The notes under the pieces were generated by a model that was not told where the DNA came from, did no database searches, and was given only the letters and a program-made list of their open reading frames with translations. Made by a program: the position numbers and the translations under genes. A stretch of 39,482 nucleotides of DNA from Deltaproteobacteria bacterium (GTDB taxonomy: Bacteria > Myxococcota_A > UBA9160 > SMWR01). The DNA is taken from the NCBI GenBank assembly GCA_002729515.1, contig PBYF01000035.1, positions 68,409 through 107,890 of the forward strand, written 5' to 3'. The first letter of the stretch is position 1, and each line of letters opens with the position of its first letter. Below are positions 1 through 8,945 of the stretch, piece by piece.

Positions 1-889
1 TGTCGTCCGCCAGGCTCTCGCAGTCCGGGTCGGTGGGAAAGTCAGTGAGGCTGTCGCCGTCGTTGTCTACCTCGTCGCTACATTCGGGTCGGACGGTCGA
101 GATGATCTGGGTGCGGTACGTGGCGAGATCGACGGCGTAGGAGTGGTCTCCGTAGAGAGAGCTCGAGACCGGCTGGCAGGTACCGTGGTTGGCTAGCGCG
201 AAGAGGATCCCCGCCAACTCCCAGGTCGAGCCGTTCTTGACGAAGACCGCACCGCCCGAGTCGCCGGTTGTGACCTGCGCTTCGTGGCTGCTGCCGGCCT
301 GGTCGAACGTGGTGTAGAACGACTCGGTGGAGAGAACGTTCTGGTAGGCAGCGATGTGGTTCGTCCCCCAGCGGATCGTCGTGTTTCCCCCCCAGGAATA
401 GCCATCGATCCCGCTGCACGCGGTCACGGGGCCCCCGCGGTCAAGACCGTTTCCGATCTTGATGACGCTCTCACCGGTCAGATTCGGGTCCGCGTTGATC
501 GACAGGATCGGAAGCGCCGGCGCGGGATCGATCCGGAACGCCATCAGGTCTGCGTGTATGCCACCGTCGTCGAACTGCACCTTCGATCCCGGGACCTCCG
601 GATAATCGATGCCGTCGATCACGACCGAGCCCACGCCCGTGTGGTTCGCGGTGAGCACCCAGCCGTTGCCCAGGTAGACGGCGGAGAACAGGTAGCGTTC
701 GCCCACGTGAACAAAGCCGGGATCGTCCGCCGGCGGTGTCGTGTTTCCGGAGCCGTCGCCCGAGTCGATGAGGACGGCATGTGCTGGCAACGCCAGCCAC
801 GCGCTGAGACTGAGGCCCAACGCTCGGAGGAGTCGCAGGGAGGTGGAGGATTGCGAGTGGGGCAAGAGAGGATTCCCGTCACTATTCAC
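1..889 (-). CDS. Secreted trypsin-like serine protease (C-terminus beyond window)
   Basis: S1-family serine endopeptidase, predicted exported. Reading leftward from a GTG at 889 there is a leucine-rich signal peptide ending near ALPAHA, then the His motif WVLTANH (about 656-674), the Asp motif HADLMAFRI, and the nucleophile motif TTGDSGG (about 251-271), so the triad is complete. After the catalytic domain comes a tail CSDEVDNDGDSLTDFP, a Cys/Asp-rich motif often placed before C-terminal sorting signals in deltaproteobacterial exoproteins; any such signal lies outside the window. The frame has no ATG. GTG 889 was chosen because GGAGAG sits nine bases upstream; a TTG at 865 is the alternative. 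A small hairpin (905-919, GGTGG/CCACC) lies just ahead of the ribosome site. Fold and triad are clear; the substrate is unknown. Confidence 0.85.
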   Translation of the reverse strand, partial: MNSDGNPLLPHSQSSTSLRLLRALGLSLSAWLALPAHAVLIDSGDGSGNTTPPADDPGFVHVGERYLFSAVYLGNGWVLTANHTGVGSVVIDGIDYPEVPGSKVQFDDGGIHADLMAFRIDPAPALPILSINADPNLTGESVIKIGNGLDRGGPVTACSGIDGYSWGGNTTIRWGTNHIAAYQNVLSTESFYTTFDQAGSSHEAQVTTGDSGGAVFVKNGSTWELAGILFALANHGTCQPVSSSLYGDHSYAVDLATYRTQIISTVRPECSDEVDNDGDSLTDFPTDPDCESLADD

Positions 890-994
890 CTTATCGAACT
901 CTCCGGTGGAAAGGCCACCCTCTGTGCATCGGTGTGGCGGGCTCGCGGCAGAAGTGGTTGCGGGGGCCCTCCGGGGATGCCGGCCGGAGGTGTG

Positions 995-2161
995 CTAGAG
1001 GGCAGAGAGCCCCGTGATCTGCTTGCCGAGGATCAGCGTGTGGACGTCGTGGGTGCCTTCGTATGTTCGCACGGTCTCGAGGTTCAGCATGTGTCGCATG
1101 GCCTGGTAGTCATCCACGATCCCATTGGCACCGAGCAGATCCCGGGCTTCGCGCGCCACGGTCAGTGCGATGTCGACGTTGTTTCGCTTAGCCATTGAAA
1201 CCATCGCGTGGTGGAGGCGCCCCGTGTCCTTTAGCTGCGCCACCCGCAGGGCGAGCAGCTGCGCCTTGGTAATCTCCGTGAGCATGTCGGCGAGCTTCGC
1301 CTGGGTCAGCTGCTTTCCCGCCAGCGGTCCGCCCTGCACTGTGCGGTCGCGGGTGTATTGGACCACCTCCTCGTAGCAGGCCATCGCGGAGCCGATCGCA
1401 CCCCAGGCAATTCCGTAGCGCGCCTGGGTGAGACACGAGAGCGGCGCCTTCAGGCCCTCCGCGCCGGGCAACCGGCTCGCCTCGGGAACCTCCACGTCGT
1501 GGAGAAAGAGCTCCGACGTGATCGAGGCACGCAGTGAGAACTTTCCCTTGATGTCCCGTGCTTCGAATCCGGGCCGGTCCGTTTCGACGAGGAACCCGCG
1601 GATGCCGTCCTCGGTGCGGGCCCACACGAGTGCCACGTGCGAGACGCTGCCGTTCGTGATCCAGCGCTTGGTGCCATTGAGCAGCCAACTGTCGCCGCGC
1701 CGCACCGCCTGGGTGATCATGCCGCCGGCGTGGCTGCCGAAGTCGGGCTCGGTCAGTCCGAAGCAACCGATGGCGGTACCCTCGGCCAGCGCGGGTAGCC
1801 AGCGGTCCTTCTGGGCGTCGCTCCCGTAGGCGTGGATCGGGTACATCACGAGCCCGCCCTGGACCGATGCGAACGAGCGCAGGCCCGAGTCGCCGCGCTC
1901 GAGTTCCTGCATCACGAGGCCGTAGGCGACGTTGTTCATGCCGGCGCAGCCGTAGCCGGACAGGTTGGCCCCGAAGAGGCCGAGCTCGGCCAGCTTCGGG
2001 ACCAAGTCCATCGGAAAGGAGCCGTCCCGGCGCACGTGCTCCTGGATGCACGGCAGGAACTCTTTCGACACGAACTCGCGCACCGTATCGCGCGCCGCAC
2101 GCTCCTCGTCAGAGAGGAGCGAATCGAGTTCGAGGAAGTCGACGCCCTGGAAATCCGCCAC
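995..2161 (-). CDS. gcdH: Glutaryl-CoA dehydrogenase
   Basis: FAD-dependent acyl-CoA dehydrogenase, 388 aa, usual family length. Closest to glutaryl-CoA dehydrogenase, which oxidises and decarboxylates glutaryl-CoA to crotonyl-CoA in lysine/tryptophan breakdown, passing electrons to ETF. Seen: GCFGLTEPDFGS (flavin/substrate signature), QELERGDSGLRS (the Glu and Arg that handle the glutaryl carboxylate in characterised enzymes), KFSLRASITSEL, LSCLTQARYGIAWGA and RTYEGTHDVHTLILG with the catalytic Glu. The Tyr before that Glu and the Glu of ELER are those of decarboxylating enzymes rather than the non-decarboxylating type. GTG start at 2161, 33 bases behind the phasin-like gene, so the two are probably co-transcribed. 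Family assignment is firm; the exact physiological substrate is inferred. Confidence 0.9.
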   Translation of the reverse strand: MADFQGVDFLELDSLLSDEERAARDTVREFVSKEFLPCIQEHVRRDGSFPMDLVPKLAELGLFGANLSGYGCAGMNNVAYGLVMQELERGDSGLRSFASVQGGLVMYPIHAYGSDAQKDRWLPALAEGTAIGCFGLTEPDFGSHAGGMITQAVRRGDSWLLNGTKRWITNGSVSHVALVWARTEDGIRGFLVETDRPGFEARDIKGKFSLRASITSELFLHDVEVPEASRLPGAEGLKAPLSCLTQARYGIAWGAIGSAMACYEEVVQYTRDRTVQGGPLAGKQLTQAKLADMLTEITKAQLLALRVAQLKDTGRLHHAMVSMAKRNNVDIALTVAREARDLLGANGIVDDYQAMRHMLNLETVRTYEGTHDVHTLILGKQITGLSAL

Positions 2162-2194
2162 CTGGATCTTCGAGGCTACCAGAACCCGGCCCGC

Positions 2195-2611
2195 TCAGGC
2201 CGATGCGGATGCTCCCGCGCTGCTGGTCGCGTTCTCGCGCTCCATCTGGACGAGGCGCTTGTTGATCCTGCTGAGCTTGCGGTTGATCCGGTTCACGTCG
2301 TCCTTGGACGCGATCCGCAACGTCGCGAGCAGGCTCTCGACGGTGTCCCCGAACTGCGATTCGGCCCGGCCGCGCCATTTCCGGAGTTCCTTCACGACCG
2401 GGTTCTTGCGCAGGTCGCGCTGGATCTGCTTGACCTGCCTGCGGGTCTGCTTTTCGAAGCTTTTGCGGTTCTTTGCAAACTGCGATTCCAGCCGCTTGCG
2501 TTGATCGTTCAACTCCTCTTGCACGCGCTGGATTTCCTCGTCGATGCGACCTCGGGCGGCGCTGAGCCGCTCCCGGCCTTCTTCGACGATGCTCGCCTGG
2601 GTTGCTGCCAT
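2195..2611 (-). CDS. Phasin-like coiled-coil protein
   Basis: Small (138 aa), highly charged, almost wholly helical protein. Residues about 10-75 form heptad-rich coiled coil (ERLSAARGRIDEEIQRVQEE and following); a C-terminal segment SKDDVNRINRKLSRINKRL resembles the oligomerisation tail of polyhydroxyalkanoate phasins (PhaF/PhaI type), ending in an Ala/Ser-rich tail. No signal peptide or membrane segment. ATG at 2611 is preceded by a strong GAGAGGAGAGGA ribosome site. It lies directly upstream of gcdH on the same strand. The phasin link rests on pattern only; it could equally be an unrelated coiled-coil scaffold. Confidence 0.55.
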   Translation of the reverse strand: MAATQASIVEEGRERLSAARGRIDEEIQRVQEELNDQRKRLESQFAKNRKSFEKQTRRQVKQIQRDLRKNPVVKELRKWRGRAESQFGDTVESLLATLRIASKDDVNRINRKLSRINKRLVQMERENATSSAGASASA

Positions 2612-2686
2612 GGTCCTCTCCTCTCGTGGGTCCCGGCCGCGCCCTTTGCTGGGGGTGCGGTCCGGGCGCGCCTTGGGTTCGCCGGA

Positions 2687-2714
2687 AATCTAACACGGCG
2701 CGTCATAGAGTCAA
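2687..2714 (-). promoter_or_regulatory. Candidate sigma70-type promoter for phasin-like gene
   Basis: On the minus strand TTGACT (2714-2709) is followed after 16 bases by TAGATT (2692-2687), 5/6 and 4/6 matches to the -35 and -10 consensus. It sits about 75 bases before the ATG at 2611, within an AT-richer island that stands out from the surrounding GC-rich sequence. Confidence 0.4.
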
Positions 2715-2754
2715 GAGGCCCTCTCTGACCCCAAGAAACTATTTTTCTGCTTCT

Positions 2755-2765
2755 ATTACAGTAAT
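2755..2765. promoter_or_regulatory. Perfect 11-bp palindrome in AT-rich intergenic island
   Basis: ATTAC-A-GTAAT is a perfect inverted repeat with a one-base centre, between the end of the ketosynthase gene (2810) and the phasin promoter (2687-2714), roughly 40 bases upstream of that -35 element. Shape and place fit a dimeric regulator operator, but nothing identifies the regulator and short AT palindromes occur by chance. Confidence 0.25.
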
Positions 2766-2809
2766 TTATGATCTAGGGGTGCACGCTGTGGGTCAACGCA
2801 GTGCGGCAA

Positions 2810-3838
2810 TCAATAGCGGGCTACGATGCTCGACCAGGTGAAGCCGGACCCGAAAGTCGTCATCGCTATGACCTGCCCGCGCTCGAGGCGCCCCGCGCGC
2901 ACCACCTCGTCCAGCAGGATCGGGATCGAGGCCGCCGAGCAGTTCCCGTAGCGCTCGATGTTGTTGGCGCAGCGCTCCGGCGGGATCTCGAGCTGCTGCA
3001 CCACGTACTCGTTGATCCGCAGGTTCGCCTGGTGGAAGAGGAAGATCTCCACGTCTTCGAGCTTGAGGCTCGCCGCGTGCAGGGTCTCGAGCAGCACCTC
3101 GGGCATTCGCTTCACCGCGTGCTTGAACACGAAGCGACCCTCCATGTGAGGGAAGTGGCGCCGCTCTTCGATCAGGTCGTGGCTGATGCGGACCGGTGTG
3201 AACCCCGAGCCGGGTGCCTCGATCCAGAGCCGCCGTGCGTGGGCGCCCTCGGCGTGGAGGCGCACCTCGAGAATGGCCGAAGGGTCCGCGTCGTCTTCGT
3301 TGGCCTCCACCACCACGGCACCGGCGCCGTCCCCGAAGAGCACCGCTACGTCGCGGCCCGCGTCGCTCAGGTCGATCCCCGTGGAGTGAACTTCGCAGCC
3401 CACCACCAGCACGCGTTGGAACTGGCCCGACTCCACGAAGCTCCTGGCGATGCCCAGCGAGTAGCCGAAGCCGCTGCACTGGGCACGCAGGTCGAAGCAG
3501 GGGATCGTCTCGGCAGCGAGGGCCTCGTGGAGGAAGAACGACGTGCCGGGGAATTCCGCCTGCGCCGAGAGGGTGGCGAGCACGATGCAGTCGAGTTCGC
3601 TCGCCTCGAGTCCGGCGGCGTCGAGGGCGCGCTCGGAGGCGACACGTGCCAGGTCTGCGGGCATCTGGCCCGGCTCGATGAAGCGCCGTTCGACGATCCC
3701 CGAGCGCTGGCGGATCCACTCGTCGCTCGTGTCCATCAGCTTCGCGAGATCGTGGTTGGTGACCACGCGGTCCGGAACGCACATGCCGGTTCCGGTGATC
3801 TTGGCGCGCCGCTTGCCGGTCCTCTCGGGTTGCGTCAT
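2810..3838 (-). CDS. 3-oxoacyl-ACP synthase III (FabH-like) family protein
   Basis: Thiolase-fold ketosynthase III, 342 aa from the ATG at 3838. Catalytic residues are visible: Cys121 in DLRAQCSGFGYSL, His269 in FLFHQANLRINE and Asn299 in ERYGNCSAASIPI, plus the FabH-like end TTFGSGFTWSS. Typical members condense an acyl-CoA starter with malonyl-ACP; divergent ones make acyl esters or acyl-transfer products. The GNCSAAS motif has Cys where FabH usually has Thr, and the AEFPGTS loop is FabH-divergent, so the starter may not be acetyl-CoA. The frame is open to 4033, but that stretch lies inside hflX; ATG 3838 has a GGGGGGTGAG ribosome site and follows the hflX stop by four bases, implying coupled translation. 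No AT-rich terminator hairpin is visible after 2810. Confidence 0.85.
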   Translation of the reverse strand: MTQPERTGKRRAKITGTGMCVPDRVVTNHDLAKLMDTSDEWIRQRSGIVERRFIEPGQMPADLARVASERALDAAGLEASELDCIVLATLSAQAEFPGTSFFLHEALAAETIPCFDLRAQCSGFGYSLGIARSFVESGQFQRVLVVGCEVHSTGIDLSDAGRDVAVLFGDGAGAVVVEANEDDADPSAILEVRLHAEGAHARRLWIEAPGSGFTPVRISHDLIEERRHFPHMEGRFVFKHAVKRMPEVLLETLHAASLKLEDVEIFLFHQANLRINEYVVQQLEIPPERCANNIERYGNCSAASIPILLDEVVRAGRLERGQVIAMTTFGSGFTWSSIVARY

Positions 3839-3842
3839 CGGC

Positions 3843-5546
3843 TCACCCCCCGTGGGCGGAGATTGCCGCCCGGTTTCCGTCGAGTCCGTTCTTTTGCCCG
3901 CCGGTGCCGTTTGCTTCGCCCTGGCTCTCCCACAGCATCTCGGCAGCCCGGCGGAGGAGTTCCTCGAAGCCCCGGCGCTCGAGAGCGGAGATGGCCACGC
4001 CGCCGTGGCGGTCGGCGATGGCGGCTCCGACACCGGGGGGGAGCCGGTCGATCTGGTTGAAGACGAGAATCTCGGGTGTGCGGGCGCCGTCGATCTCGTC
4101 GAGCACCTCGCGCACCGCGGCGATGTGTCGGTCGAGATCCGGTGACGCCACGTCTACCACGTGCAGCAGGAGCGAGGCCTGGGAAATCTCTTCGAGCGTT
4201 GCGCGGAACGCCGACACCAGGTCCCGCGGTAGATCCCGGATGAAGCCCACCGTATCGGTCACGATCACTTCGCGTTCGCGCGGGAAGCGCAGGCGCCGCG
4301 AGGTGGGGTCGAGGGTGGCGAACATCTGGTCCGCGACGTGTACGTCGGTTCGAGTGAGCGCACGCAGCAAGGTGCTCTTTCCCGCGTTCGTGTAGCCGAC
4401 GATCGAGAGGATGGGCAGGTTGCGCCGCTCTCGCCGCTTGCGGCGGGCGCTGCGCTGCCGCCGGAGCTTTTCGAGTTCGCGTTCGAGCCGCCGGATCCGG
4501 TCGCGGGTGCGGCGCCGGTCGACTTCGAGCTTCTGCTCGCCCGGTCCCCGGCCCCCGATCCCACCGGCGAGTTTCGAAAGGGATAGATCGGCCCGTTGGG
4601 CCAGCCGCGGCAACCGGTAACGGAGCTGCGCGAGCTCCACCTGGAGCTTGCCGTCTCGCGTGCGCGCATGCTGGGCAAATATGTCGAGGATCAGCTGGGC
4701 GCGGTCGATGACCCGCAGGTCGAGGCGCTCGCCCAGGTTGCGGGCCTGGGCCGGGGTCAGGTTCTGGTCGAAGATCACGAGGTCGACGTCCTGCTGGAAG
4801 GCCCGCACCACCAGGTCTTCGAGACGTCCGGCGCCCAGCAGGGTCCTGCGATCGACCCGAGAACGTTGCTGGGTGACCAACTCGACCACCTTGACACCCG
4901 CGGAACGGGCCAGCTCCTTCAGCTCGGCAATCTGGCCCTCCGCTTCGTCGCGGCTACGTCCGGCAGTCACCGAGACCAGTATGGCCCGTTCGCCCTCCCC
5001 GACCTCGCGGGTGCGCGTCTGCCGCGCCAGCTCTTCTTCGAGCGCGCCGATCCATTCGCGGAAGTCGAGTTGGAGCTGAGCGGGCGGCACGGGCCGCATG
5101 AGGTCGACCGCCGTACCGTCGGCGTTGGCCGGGCGCAGGGACGCGACGTGCGCCAGGCCCGGCAGTCCGTCCTGCTGGGTTCCGATCGCCACCATGGCGT
5201 CGAGGCGCAGCAGCGCGAGGTCCGTCAGGTCGTCGCGCGTGAGGGGCTCGTCGTCCACGTGCGTGTGGATGCAGCGCAGGCCGCGCAGCCGCCCGCGGCC
5301 GGCGCGCATGCGTCCCCAGTCGGGCAGGCTGATCGAGTGCGCGTCGCCCACCATCACGTGGGTGACGGCGCCGCGCCGGTCCACGAGCACGCCGACCTGC
5401 CGGCCGATTTCGTGGGTCAGTTCGGTCAGGAAACGCGCGAGTTCCTGGGTCACCAGCTGCTCGGGCGCAAGTCGCCGCCGCCCGAGCCGCTCGAGCTGGC
5501 GAACCTGACTCGCCTTGAGCCCGTTTGTGTTTCCGAAGATCTGAAT
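3843..5546 (-). CDS. hflX: GTPase HflX (long form), probable ATT start
   Basis: Ribosome-associated GTPase that splits stalled or stressed 70S ribosomes. Seen: the HflX N-terminal domain with GAGRLEDL, a long Arg-rich coiled coil, G1 GYTNAGKST, G3 DTVGFIRDLP and G4 FNQID. A further N-terminal domain (IFGNTNGLKASQ through THVDDEPLTRDDLTDLALL) marks the long form seen in deltaproteobacteria. The first ordinary start in frame is GTG 5453, but the conserved GNTNGLKASQVRQLERL lies upstream of it and is unbroken to a TGA at 5558-5556. Between that TGA and the motif only GTC GAC GCG ATT CAG ATC occurs, so ATT 5546 (giving MQIFGNTNG) is proposed, with weak AGTGAG eight bases upstream. From ATT the protein is 567 aa. 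Function certain; start unproven. Confidence 0.88.
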   Translation of the reverse strand: MQIFGNTNGLKASQVRQLERLGRRRLAPEQLVTQELARFLTELTHEIGRQVGVLVDRRGAVTHVMVGDAHSISLPDWGRMRAGRGRLRGLRCIHTHVDDEPLTRDDLTDLALLRLDAMVAIGTQQDGLPGLAHVASLRPANADGTAVDLMRPVPPAQLQLDFREWIGALEEELARQTRTREVGEGERAILVSVTAGRSRDEAEGQIAELKELARSAGVKVVELVTQQRSRVDRRTLLGAGRLEDLVVRAFQQDVDLVIFDQNLTPAQARNLGERLDLRVIDRAQLILDIFAQHARTRDGKLQVELAQLRYRLPRLAQRADLSLSKLAGGIGGRGPGEQKLEVDRRRTRDRIRRLERELEKLRRQRSARRKRRERRNLPILSIVGYTNAGKSTLLRALTRTDVHVADQMFATLDPTSRRLRFPREREVIVTDTVGFIRDLPRDLVSAFRATLEEISQASLLLHVVDVASPDLDRHIAAVREVLDEIDGARTPEILVFNQIDRLPPGVGAAIADRHGGVAISALERRGFEELLRRAAEMLWESQGEANGTGGQKNGLDGNRAAISAHGG

Positions 5547-5593
5547 CGCGTCGACTCACTGGGGCGTCGCGGTGCGCCTGTTCCCCGGCCCGC

Positions 5594-5599
5594 ATTGTA
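5594..5599 (-). promoter_or_regulatory. Candidate -10 element for hflX
   Basis: TACAAT on the minus strand (5/6 to consensus) lies about 50 bases before the proposed ATT start of hflX, in the 165-bp divergent region shared with glmU. No convincing -35 hexamer is present at 16-18 bases, so this is weak. No good promoter was recognised for glmU in the same region. Confidence 0.22.
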
Positions 5600-5711
5600 G
5601 CGCCCCACCCGCACAGACCGGGCCGAGGCTTTTATCCCCGAGGGGAGTCGTCTACCCTTCCCCATCAGGCGGGTCCTGTTGCCCGCCGACGAGAGGTCGA
5701 AGAGGAGAGGT

Positions 5712-7052
5712 ATGTCTGATGCCACCACGCAATTGGCCGTGGTCGTGCTCGCGGCGGGCCAGGGCACGCGCATGAAGTCGGGCCTCGCCAAAGTGCTGCA
5801 TCCGCTTGGCGGGCGGCCGATGTTGCACCACGTGCTGGCGGCGGCCGAAGCGCTCGGGCCCGAGCGTCTGGTGACCGTGGTCGGCCGGGATGCGGACGCG
5901 GTGCGGGGGGCCTTCGCCGATCGTTCGCGCTTTGCGCTCCAGGAGGAGCAGCTCGGAACGGGCCACGCAGTGCTTCGGGCCGAGGCCGAACTGGAGGACT
6001 TTTCCGGCGACGTGTTGGTCCTCTACGGCGACACGCCGCTACTCACCGCGGCCAGCTTGGGGCGCCTGCAGGAGCACAAGCGCGCCACCGGAGCCGACCT
6101 CGTGCTGCTCTCAGCCGTGGTCGACGTGCCTGGCATCGTGGTGCGCGACCCCGCCGGTGGGCTCGCGCGCGTCGTGGAGGCCACCGACGCGAGCCCCGAG
6201 GAACTCACGATCCAGGAACGCAACACGGGCGTCTACCTTCTGGACCGGGATCTGTTGTGGAAGAGCCTCGCCCAGGTGGGTCGCGACAACGCTCAGGGCG
6301 AGATCTATCTCACGGCCGTCGTCCAGGTCTTGCTCGGCGAGGGCCGACGCGTCGAGGTGCTGCGACTCGAGGACGACGACGAGGGCATCGGCGTCAACGA
6401 TAGGTTGGACCTGGCGCGGGCCGAGGCCCTGCTGCGCGCGCGTACGCTGAACCGGCTCATGCTGGACGGTGTCACAGTGGTCGATCCCGCTACCACCAGC
6501 GTCGACGTCGACGTCTCGGTGGGGCGCGATACGCGCATCGAGCCGGGAGTCGTGATTCGGGGCGAGACGCAAATTGGGGAACGCTGTCACGTGAAGCCGG
6601 GCTGCGTGATCGAAGAGAGCGTGCTAGGCGCTGACGTCGAGATCGGTCCCTCCGCCCACCTCCGCCCGGGCTGCGTGCTCGGTGACCATGTCCGAATCGG
6701 AAACTTCGTCGAAATCAAGAATTCGACCCTCGGTGCCGGGGTCAAGGCCGATCATCTCTCCTACATCGGCGACGCAGATGTGGGAGAAGGTGCGAGTTTT
6801 GGCTGCGGATCCATCACGGTGAACTACGACTGGAAGGACAAGCACCGCACGACGGTCGGCCCGGGCGCCGTCGTGGGCTGCAACGTGAATCTCGTTGCGC
6901 CGGTGAGCGTGGGCCGCAATGCGGCGATTGCCGCCGGCTCGACGATTACGAGGGACGTTCCCGACGGCTCGCTCGCTCTGTCGCGCAGCCGTGACGAGAA
7001 GCACGTGGAAGGCTGGAGCCGGCGCAAGCGGCCGCCGGAGAAGCTCGAATAG
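5712..7052 (+). CDS. glmU: Bifunctional GlmU: GlcN-1-P acetyltransferase / GlcNAc-1-P uridyltransferase
   Basis: Makes UDP-GlcNAc, precursor of peptidoglycan and lipid A, in the cytosol. 446 aa, normal length. The N-terminal nucleotidyltransferase has LAAGQGTRMKS (UTP binding), EEQLGTGHA and YGDTPLL; a linker leads to a left-handed beta-helix (about residue 255 on) with hexapeptide repeats and the acetyl-CoA-site region CGSITVNYD...KHRT. ATG 5712 is placed by AGGAGAGG just upstream and by homology beginning TQLAVVVLAAG; an in-frame start at 5679 has no such support. glmS follows after ten bases, so this is a glmUS operon covering consecutive amino-sugar steps (GlmM is not in the window). Transcribed away from hflX. 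Confidence 0.97.
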   Translation: MSDATTQLAVVVLAAGQGTRMKSGLAKVLHPLGGRPMLHHVLAAAEALGPERLVTVVGRDADAVRGAFADRSRFALQEEQLGTGHAVLRAEAELEDFSGDVLVLYGDTPLLTAASLGRLQEHKRATGADLVLLSAVVDVPGIVVRDPAGGLARVVEATDASPEELTIQERNTGVYLLDRDLLWKSLAQVGRDNAQGEIYLTAVVQVLLGEGRRVEVLRLEDDDEGIGVNDRLDLARAEALLRARTLNRLMLDGVTVVDPATTSVDVDVSVGRDTRIEPGVVIRGETQIGERCHVKPGCVIEESVLGADVEIGPSAHLRPGCVLGDHVRIGNFVEIKNSTLGAGVKADHLSYIGDADVGEGASFGCGSITVNYDWKDKHRTTVGPGAVVGCNVNLVAPVSVGRNAAIAAGSTITRDVPDGSLALSRSRDEKHVEGWSRRKRPPEKLE

Positions 7053-7062
7053 GAGATCCGCA

Positions 7063-8898
<1,836 letters not shown>

Positions 8899-8945
8899 GC
8901 TCCGGGGCCCGTCGAACGAGACCGGTCCTCCAGGGAGAATTCGAG

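Noticed and set aside
905..919. Hairpin before the protease gene as riboswitch or thermosensor
   Set aside because: A 5-bp GGTGG/CCACC stem is too small to claim more than chance.
2801..4060. 419-aa plus-strand frame
   Set aside because: Shadow opposite the ketosynthase III gene, which has all catalytic motifs on the minus strand.
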